Assembly: GCF_004337985.1 (NCBI RefSeq)
Contig: NC_043741.1
Coordinates: 25,494-38,699 of the forward strand
Reading direction: 5' to 3'
From: Pyricularia pennisetigena
Taxonomy: Eukaryota; Ascomycota; Sordariomycetes; Magnaporthales; Pyriculariaceae
Length of the DNA stretch: 13,206 nucleotides
Shown: one piece after another, positions 6,928-13,206 of the stretch
How the letters are laid out: each line of letters begins with the position of its first letter
Position numbering within the stretch: the stretch's first letter is position 1
Notes under the pieces: generated by a model
What the model saw: only the letters and a program-made list of their open reading frames with translations
The model's database searches: none
What the model was told of the DNA's origin: nothing
Program-made: the position numbers and the translations under genes

Positions 6928-9900
6928 TCACATATTGTGTCCCGGATAAATGCCCCCCGGGCTTGAGGGAAAGACAAAGATGCCCAGGTCCCCCGGGTCC
7001 ATGAATGCATTTAGGTCCATGTCCAACTCCAACGACGGCTCTCCGTACGGGAAAAAGCTGGACGCGGCATTGATCGCGGTATCCGTGGTCGTGTTGGACC
7101 TCTGCAGCAGCTGCGACAGGATGTTGGCGCTCGACGAGCTGACCGGACCCCCGGTCGGGTCTGGTGGCGAGGGTTAGTACAGGTGCACGGGATCATACAT
7201 ATATATACAAAAGAGAAAAGAAAAATCAAAGAGTTGGGGACTCGGCTTACAGAGGGAATCCAAGATGTGCATCAGCGCATACGTGTACTTGGCGCACTTT
7301 TCCGTCATGCGGTTGCCGCGGTCCAGCAGCAGCAGCGACTCGGCGGCCTGCGAGAGCAGGTCCCGCCTGATGTCCATGCCGCGAAAGTCGAACGTGTCGG
7401 CCGCCGTGTTGACAACCGGGTCGTTTTGTATAAGGATGGCCGAGTAGATGACGAGGGCGGCGTTGAAGGCTGTTTGGTGGGGGACACAAATTATAGGATA
7501 AGCGTTTGTTCACATTTCTTTCTGTCAAAAGTATGGAGAGCGGCACTTCTCATCAGAGACCAAGGGCACAGAGAAAAAAAAAAAAAAAAAGAGCACAGCT
7601 ACTCACTGTAATACAAGGAAAACCACCACGCGCCGAGCAGCTGCTTTGTCAGCCCCTCGGAGCGCACGACGTGCGAGACGAGCTCGACGATGGACGCGGC
7701 CGACTGCACGCAGACGCGCATGCTGTTGGCGCCGACCTGGTACAGCGTGGTGCGCTGCTGCGCGGCCGGGTCGCCCAAAGCCGTCGCGGCGCCGAGCTCG
7801 GCGAGGTAGCTCTGCAGCACAGGCCGATGGGCGAGGACGCGGAGGTTCAGGTACCGGAGCGTCAGGATGACGCGCAGCCGGGAGAGCGGGCAGGGCGCCG
7901 CTGTCGGCGTGCCGCCGATCAGGTCCGCAGGCTGCACCAGGAGCATGGTCGGCGGCAGGCTCTGCTGCCACTCTAGCAGCTGGTGCTCGATCCGGAGCAG
8001 GTGGGAGGCTATGTCGAAGATGTTTTTGGACGGCTCGCAGCCCAGGTTGCCTTCGTAGAGGAGGTCGATGACGTTCCACATGATTTTGTAGAGGGAACTG
8101 GGTACGGATGCGTGTTTAGCTGGTGTCGCTTTTTTTTGTTTTTTTTTTTCCTTCTCGTCTCTGTCTCTTCTGAATGAAAGGGAAGTATGATCCTTGGCGT
8201 TTTCTTACATGGTTGCGTTGAAGAATATGAGGCTGTCCTCTCCCTGTGCACCGGCATTTGGAGTTCCATAGCTAGTCAAACTTTTATCGTTTGCATTCGT
8301 GGGCCACGGCCGAGGTAGGTTCAACTTGACGTGGCTTTCCGGTATGGAGCAAGGGCGACCAAGGGTCATGCTCAGGGTTCTGGATATCGACAGCATACGC
8401 GGCCAGAATTAGCCATGGCTGTCTTGTCAAAGGTACTGCGACGGGAAGGGGAACGTACCTGTCCAGGATAACGCAGCCGTACCAAGTGCGCGCGCGTATC
8501 TCTCGTTCCAGGGGCGTGTAGCGTCTCAGCTCGTTCTGGGAATGCAGGCCCAGCTGGTAGGCGGCCTTGACGGCAAGGCCATGGACGCTCCATGTCTGGG
8601 TTGAGCGGTCTGTGCCTTGCAGATACTGGCTCATGAGGACAAGAAATTGAACTACGGAACCGGAGTCAGCTACCTCTAGACAAAAGTCGTGATTGAGCGC
8701 CGGGCGAGGGCCGGGGCTTACCAATCTCGAGACTGGCGGCACAGCGGATCTGGGTCTCGCACAAGGTCATGGCGCGCGAGAAGAAGACGTCCGACTTGAG
8801 CCGCCGCGAGGGCGCGTCGAGCGTGATGCCGAGCGTGGCGCTCGTGGCCATGGCCAACACCATGTTGAGCAGACCCAACCACGAGCGCCTCACTTTGCGA
8901 AACTGGGACGCCGCCACCTCGTGGTACGTGTCGAGGAAGCTCTGCTCGTGGATGTAGGGGAAAAGGAAGCCCGTGGTGGCAAAGTAACTGCGGATGAGGT
9001 CCAGGGTCTCGTCCGGCGGCGGCAGGCCGTACGCGGACACTTCCCCGACGCTACAGTGCAGGGTGGACTGCTCCTGGCGGGCGGGCGACGGCGGACGGGA
9101 GACATGGAGGACCCTGCTGTTGGAGGCCTCGACAATTCGGGTCTCGTCCGGCGACTGTCCCGCCTGCCTGCGTCTTACGCTGGCTGTCACGGCAGTGACG
9201 ATGGCTCGGATAAAGGCGATGTTGGAAGAAGGGCCTGTTGTGTGTGTGTGTGTTTGGTTTTGTATTTTGTTCAGTTTTTGTTTGCTTCCATGAACCAGCT
9301 GCGGGCTTGAGTCCTGTAACTTTTCAAAGGAGGGGAGGGGAGCATCACGAGTAAAGACTACTGACCAAAAAAGCCAAAGTGCTCTTCGCGGGTAAACACA
9401 ATGGTTCCGATGCCGTCGGTGGCATCCTGGGACGCTACTGTCGCCCCCGGTTCCTCATCGTCAGCGGCCAGCGTTACGGGCTGAGGCGACGCTGGCGTGC
9501 GCGCTCCCTGACGCTCTATGCCATCTACTCGGCCCGTCAAGGCCGTGAGGGCCCGTTCAAGGGTCTGAAGGCGCGTCTCTACAGATTCGAAATGTCTGCA
9601 TGATTGATAGATGGAGCGAGATGAGATGTGCTATTCGCAAAACAGGACAGACAGTGATGGACTCGGTCGGGCTGGACTCACTCTCTGGATGCCGTGGCAC
9701 TAACCAAAGGGGCCGATGGGGAATAGGCGCAGTCCGTCCCATAGTCTTTACAAGTGGAGCATCTTGGTCTGCTTCCATCACACTGCACAAGGTAGGGCGA
9801 GAGTAAGGCTTGTCAGCGGCACTTTGGACTTGACTGGGAGGTTCCCTGACGGGCCTGACTTGAGCTGAGCTACCTTGCGTCATACCTTGGACTTGCGTAA

Positions 9901-10071
9901 TCGACAGGTCGTACATGCGACGGCGATACGACGGCGCTTGGCTGGCTTGGAGCCATGTCCTGCTTCCGCGGTCGTACCACTCGACTCTGACGGCGTTGGG
10001 CCAAGTCTGCTGCGATCGGCAACGATGGAATCGCGGGTGCTCCCGAGCTCCGCCTTTTGGTATGGATCCAT
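6928..10071 (-). CDS. Zn2Cys6 fungal-specific transcription factor, probable regulator of the gentisate cluster
   Basis: Nine exons join in frame (coding direction): 10071-9886, 9782-9682, 9595-9366, 9234-8722, 8651-8459, 8379-8209, 8097-7607, 7469-7251, 7160-6928. All introns are GT...AG, and the last holds a perfect TACTAAC branch point. The product is 778 residues. A basic stretch (KRRR, 46-49 region) precedes the binuclear zinc cluster with Cys53, 56, 63, 70, 73 and 80 (C-x2-C-x6-C-x6-C-x2-C-x6-C); intron 1 falls just before Cys63. A short coiled coil follows (heptad Val101, Leu105, Leu108, Leu112, Leu115). GTIVFTREEHFGFFGPSSNI (160-178 region) is a motif common in this class. The Fungal_trans middle homology region begins near 244 and includes VHGLAVKAAYQLGLH (about 367-381) and RTLSMTLGRP (408-417). 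The C-terminal tail is acidic (LELDMDL). It is nuclear, DNA-binding and probably dimeric. Control of the divergent dioxygenase gene is inferred from position. Confidence 0.92.
7574..7590 (+). repeat. A17 homopolymer inside intron 7 of the regulator gene
   Basis: A run of 17 A on the plus strand (17 T in the transcript) lies in the 137-base intron 7606-7470. It may act as part of the pyrimidine tract after the donor. A second A/T tract (8130-8149, T8-G-T11 on the plus strand) lies in intron 6. Such runs are prone to length error in sequencing. Confidence 0.85.
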
Positions 10072-10094
10072 GGCTAGCGAGAGCTTTAGTGATT

Positions 10095-10108
10095 CGGCAA
10101 TTGGTCCG
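10095..10108. promoter_or_regulatory. CGG-N8-CCG inverted repeat, possible Zn2Cys6 dimer site
   Basis: CGG CAATTGGT CCG lies 24 bases upstream of the regulator's start codon. Many Zn2Cys6 dimers bind inverted CGG triplets with a fixed spacer, so it could serve autoregulation. The triplets are short and chance matches are common. Its place so close to the ATG could equally put it in the transcribed leader. Confidence 0.25.
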
Positions 10109-10160
10109 CGTAAGTCCGGAAGAAGCCAGACGGCGCACAGGCGAACGCGCCCCGCCCTAA

Positions 10161-10202
10161 TTTTTTTTCTTTTTTTTCTTTTTTTTTTCTTTTTGTTTCT
10201 TG
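10161..10202 (-). repeat. Homopyrimidine tract (purine-rich on the regulator's coding strand)
   Basis: The plus strand is about 40 bases of T interrupted by single C and one G. On the minus strand this is an A-rich purine tract about 90 bases before the regulator's ATG. It probably lies in the leader or core promoter, where such tracts tend to exclude nucleosomes. Confidence 0.8.
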
Positions 10203-10713
10203 TTCAAATGACCGGGAAGAACAAAAATTCAGCAAGCTCCCGCTGTGTCCGCGGGAAAGAATCAAAACTTGACTCAAACCATCAGACAAACACGGATCGA
10301 TGGGTTTTGGTTATTTTCCGGGGGGGTTTCATGGGGCCCCCGCTGGTCATGTTTCCTGGGGGCCACATTGATCAAGTCTCCATCGTGGAGAAGCCGCTAA
10401 CTCCCCGGAACCCCCCAATTAAGGCCCGCTTTTGTGGATAGGAGAGTTGGGCGACACTTCTAGAACTCGGCACAAAAAAAAAAGGATGGCTTTGTGTCAT
10501 CCATGATACCGAGCCGACCGATTGACGCATGCGTACCGCTGGTGCAAGGAAAATAGAATATGAAGAGTTGAGTTGTATTTAGATTCATGGTGTTGAGACG
10601 CCATCAATCATCGTAATACATTTGATTCTCTGACCTAAACTAAATTTCGGTGAATCTTGGACGACCTTGACCAGACATTAACCGAGCTAGTCATTTCGCA
10701 ACAATACGGTAAA

Positions 10714-10748
10714 AGAGAGAGAGAGAGAGAAAAAAAAAAAAAAAAAAA
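10714..10748 (+). repeat. (GA)n followed by poly-A in the dioxygenase leader
   Basis: About eight GA units run into 18 A, ending 17 bases before the ATG of the dioxygenase gene. It is most likely in the 5' leader. A-rich leaders just before the start codon favour translation in fungi; the GA run is a microsatellite likely to vary between strains. Confidence 0.9.
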
Positions 10749-10765
10749 GAACGGACACAAGAACA

Positions 10766-11899
10766 ATGAGCACCACAACAACATCACAGACCGTCACGGC
10801 CCCCGTCAATGGGGCGGACCGGGAGGCCTTGACCCAGCAGCTTCTCGAAAACGCCGCAAAGCAGCACACAAAGCCCTTGTGGACCCAAATGACGCGCCTC
10901 AACCCTCCGCTGCCCAACCCACGATGCATCCCCCATGTTTGGGAGTACGACAAGATCCGGCCAGAGCTGGCCCTCTCCGGCGAGCTGGTGACGGAGAAGC
11001 AGGCCGAGCGCCGGGTGCTGATGCTGGTCAACCCGGCGCGCGAGGCGCCCTTCACCACCGACACAATCTACGGCGGCCTGCAGCTCGTCATGCCCAACGA
11101 GACTGCCCCGGCCCACCGCCACACGGCGTTTGCCTGCCGCTTCATCATCGAGGGCACCGGTGGCTTCACCGCCGTGCACGGCCGCCGCATCCGCATGCAG
11201 CGCGGCGACCTCATCCTGACCCCGACCTGGAACTGGCACGACCACGGCAAGGACGGCTCCGGCCCCATGATCTGGCTCGACACTCTGGACCTGCCCAATT
11301 TTGTGCACTTCCCCGTCCACTTTGTCGAGCACTTTGACCAGCCCAGGTATCCCGCCCAGGACGTCGACTCTTCCGACTCGCCCATCGTCTTCCCCTGGGC
11401 CACCATGGAGGCCAACCTGAACGCCATCAAAGGCGACTGCGTGACGCTGCCATACCTCAAAGCGGACGGGTCTGAAGGTGAGTCGCCCGTCCTCAACCCT
11501 GTTTCTATGTAGTTTGTTTTTTGTTCATTTCGGCGGCCAGTGCACTAACAAGAACTCCAACTAAAAAAAAAAAAATAAAAATAAAAAAAATCAGTGAGCC
11601 GCATCCTTGGCGCAAGCGCGACGAGACTCGCGCCGGGTGCCTCGTCGCCCCCGGTCAGGGAGACGGCATCCTCCATCTACCACGTAGTCGAGGGATCGGG
11701 CTACTCCATCATCGACGGAAAGAAGTTCGAGTGGCGCAAGTCCGACACCTTCTGCATCCCTGCGTGGAACAAATACCAGCACTTTGCCGACAGCGGGGAG
11801 ACGGTATACCTGTACCGCGCCCACGACAAGTCGATGCTCAAGGCGCTGGGGTTCTATAGGGAAGAGGGGATGGATGTGGAGAGCCTAGTGTCTGACTAA
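10766..11899 (+). CDS. Gentisate 1,2-dioxygenase (bicupin)
   Basis: Exons 10766-11477 and 11595-11899 join across a 117-base intron (GTGAGT...TCAG, branch-like CACTAAC) to give 338 residues, the usual length. The enzyme opens the ring of gentisate (2,5-dihydroxybenzoate) with O2 to give maleylpyruvate, using Fe(II), in the cytosol. The N-terminal part has the family block [18 protein letters not shown] (73-90). Cupin 1 carries the metal site: His117 and His119 in [11 protein letters not shown], Glu129 in FIIEG, and His158 in TWNWHDHG. Cupin 2 (about 255-310) keeps the fold signature [14 protein letters not shown] but has PVRET where ligand histidines would be, so it should not bind iron, as is usual for one cupin of this family. 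Sister activities in the family (salicylate or 1-hydroxy-2-naphthoate dioxygenase) cannot be excluded. The hydrolase-family neighbour supports gentisate. The counterpart described in the yeast Candida parapsilosis is GDX1. Confidence 0.95.
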
Positions 11900-12417
11900 T
11901 TTTGTAGGTGTGGTTGGATTTTTTTTCTTTCAAAAGAAAAAAAAAAAAAAAACTTCTCAGATACTGCAGATAGCTTTTGATGAACTTTATGCGAATTGAA
12001 ATTAAACAAAGTCGCGTTTTATTGGCGAGTGGCCATGGTTAGACATGGCGTTTGTCAACGTAGTGTAACGGATGCACCGCCAAGCCTCTGTCAATTGCAC
12101 TTGGCCATGGAAGGATAAAGGAAAAACAGAACACGTGCTCTAGCAACTCCTCTAATTTTCCTTTTTATTTTTATTTTTTTTATTTTCAATTTTTTTATTG
12201 TATTTTTTTTTTAAAACAGAAAAAGGGTCAAACCGGTCTCAGGTTGTCACGATACGGCACTCAATTCGCTAATAACACGCACAAATTTCAGCATATCTTG
12301 CCAATCTCTTTTGTCTATAATCGGTGTTTCCTCAAGTTCACTCGTTCTATTGACGCTCCACCTCAATATATCTCGCATGACCGAAGAGACACAGACACGG
12401 TTGACACGCTTCCCCAC
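11900..12417. other. Convergent intergenic region between dioxygenase and hydrolase genes
   Basis: Both genes end here, so it should hold their 3' ends and polyadenylation sites. It contains a T/A hairpin right after the dioxygenase stop (11919-11944) and a T-rich stretch at about 12157-12213, which reads A-rich on the hydrolase strand. No coding sequence is seen. Confidence 0.6.
11919..11944 (+). terminator. T/A hairpin just after the dioxygenase stop codon
   Basis: T8-C-T3 is followed by CA and then AAAGAAAAAAAA, a perfect 12-base stem with a two-base loop, 20 bases after the stop. It would lie in the 3' untranslated region or near the cleavage site. The form resembles a bacterial terminator, but fungi do not use such hairpins in that way, so any role in RNA 3' end formation is a guess. 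Confidence 0.3.
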
Positions 12418-12585
12418 TCAGGCGAATGTAACGCCGTTGCGCAGCGTTCCAATCTTTTCGATGGAAACCTCCATGACGGTTCCCGGCACCAAGTACCTTG
12501 GTGGCTTCATACCAGAACCAACACCTGCATTCATTCGTTATTTGTCAGCGGCAAAACAAAACACTCCCCATCTCATCGCTTGGGC

Positions 12586-12627
<42 letters not shown>

Positions 12628-13206
12628 GATCTCCATGTCACTCACCACCAGGCGTCCCCGTCATGATGATGGAGCCCTTCTTCAACGTGGTGCCGGTCGA
12701 CAGGTACGAAATCAGAGTGGGCACGTCAAACAGCAAGTCGCCCGTCGTCTCCTGCTGCCGGACCTCGCCGTCGACGATGGTCCGGAGGAGCAGCTTATCG
12801 GGCGGGCCGACGAGGTCCGGACGGACCAGGCAGGGCCCGAGCGGCGCGAAGGTGTCGAAGCCCTTGGAGAAGCCCCACTGCGGCACGGAGCCGGCCAGCT
12901 TGGGGTCGCGCTGCAGCTTCCTCGACGAGATGTCGTTGCCGCACGTGTAGGCCGCGACGTAGTCTAGAGCCGCCTCCTTGGGCACGTTCTTGGCGTCCCG
13001 GCCGATCACCAGGCACAGCTCGCCCTCGTAGTCGGCCTGGTCGTCCTGCGCGATCTTGGGGATCTCCACGTCGGCCCCGTGATCATGCACGCACGTCTTG
13101 GGCTTGAAGAAGATGAACGGGAACGGCGGCGGCGTGCGTCCGGCCTCCCTGACTATTATTACCGGTTGCCCGAACTGGTCAGCTGTCTGGCCTTTTTCAT
13201 CGCTCC
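12418..13206 (-). CDS. Fumarylacetoacetate hydrolase-family protein, probable fumarylpyruvate hydrolase (5' end outside the window)
   Basis: The visible coding parts are about 13152-12646 and 12524-12418, joined across a 121-base intron (GTGAGT...GCAG). This gives the last 203 or so residues of a protein that is usually near 290. Family features in order are: GRTPPPFPFIFFKP; HDHGADVEIPKIAQ; the metal acids in DYEGELCLVIGRD; CGNDISSRKLQ with its Asp; WGFSKGFDTFAPLGP with the substrate-side Lys; STGTTLKKGSIIMTGTPGG; and a C-terminal block beginning VGSGMKPPRYL and ending in Ala. The frame stays open to the window edge. However, GTAATAATAG at 13162-13153 (minus) with GCTGAC upstream looks like an intron end, and the family motif starts right after it, so 13153-13206 is probably intron. 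The likely reaction is fumarylpyruvate (or maleylpyruvate) plus water to fumarate (or maleate) and pyruvate. Tail-to-tail with the dioxygenase gene, it fits the next steps of the same pathway. Substrate is inferred from context. Confidence 0.93.
12586..12627. repeat. T24A18 palindromic homopolymer pair inside the hydrolase intron
   Basis: Twenty-four T are followed directly by eighteen A, inside the 121-base intron 12645-12525. Either strand can fold into an 18-base A/T stem. It lies 18 bases from the donor, so it could bring the splice sites together, but no evidence shows this. Exact run lengths may be unreliable. Confidence 0.85.

Larger units (their letters stand above)
10072..10765. promoter_or_regulatory. 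Shared divergent promoter of the regulator and gentisate dioxygenase genes
   Basis: This 694-base stretch separates the two start codons and holds no gene. Both leaders carry purine-rich tracts on their own coding strand (10161-10202 read on the minus strand; 10714-10748 on the plus strand). Three strings match the fungal carbon-repressor CreA core (SYGGRG): 10318-10323 and 10356-10361 on plus, and 10403-10408 on minus. A CGG-N8-CCG sits at 10095-10108. Divergent placement of an activator and its target over a common promoter is usual in fungal catabolic clusters. The motif assignments are unproven. Confidence 0.6.

Noticed and set aside
7506..7976. A 156-codon plus-strand open frame
   Set aside because: It reads through the poly-A of regulator intron 7 and is antisense to exon 7. 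The residues are low-complexity Arg/Ala-rich without a domain.
8693..9310. A 205-codon plus-strand open frame
   Set aside because: It is antisense to exon 4 of the regulator gene, which has clear family motifs and splice sites. GC-rich exons commonly leave such frames open on the other strand.
10784..11332. A 182-codon minus-strand open frame
   Set aside because: It is antisense to the gentisate dioxygenase exon, whose metal-binding motifs are unmistakable.
12311..12967. A 218-codon plus-strand open frame
   Set aside because: It translates the T24A18 tract as runs of Phe and Lys and is otherwise antisense to the hydrolase gene.
1..13206. Search by eye for tRNA, rRNA, CRISPR arrays, bacterial operons or plasmid features
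   Set aside because: No tRNA arm pattern, spaced direct repeats or Shine-Dalgarno-linked genes were seen. Introns and gene families show a fungal nuclear origin.

Overview
This window reads as nuclear DNA of a filamentous ascomycete, probably a sordariomycete-type fungus. Genes are split by short introns of about 70-140 bases with GT...AG borders. There is a fungal Zn2Cys6 regulator and a Fot1/pogo-type transposon decayed in the style of repeat-induced point mutation (RIP). No prokaryotic signals, tRNA, rRNA or CRISPR array were seen. The species cannot be named from the sequence.

The window has two compartments. The left half (1-6927) is moderately to strongly AT-rich and gene-poor. It starts with an (A6T)n-like microsatellite (1-100). 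It then holds a three-exon gene for a small secreted cyanovirin-N (CVNH) lectin (725-1252) and a one-exon gene for a 106-residue secreted cysteine peptide precursor of unknown function (2474-2794). After these comes a complete but dead 1.84-kb Fot1/pogo element (4117-5951) with 27-base terminal inverted repeats and a TA target duplication. The spaces between are long and show no convincing gene; one holds a very strong G-quadruplex motif (3219-3246).

The right half (6928-13206) is GC-rich in its exons and is a compact catabolic cluster. A nine-exon gene on the minus strand (10071 down to 6928) encodes a 778-residue Zn2Cys6 regulator. It is divergent, across a 694-base shared promoter, from a two-exon gentisate 1,2-dioxygenase gene (10766-11899, 338 residues). 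Convergent with the dioxygenase is the 3' part of a fumarylacetoacetate-hydrolase-family gene (12418 to beyond the right edge). Together these suggest the gentisate route of aromatic breakdown. Gentisate would be ring-cleaved to maleylpyruvate, isomerised to fumarylpyruvate, and split to fumarate and pyruvate, with the regulator as likely local controller. The isomerase, any gentisate-forming hydroxylase and any transporter are not in the window and may lie to the right.

No wholly new system could be shown. The points most worth a second look are the cluster itself, the ten-cysteine CVNH protein, the dibasic-bounded four-cysteine peptide precursor, the duplicated inner part of the right transposon end, and A/T tracts in several introns and leaders of the cluster.
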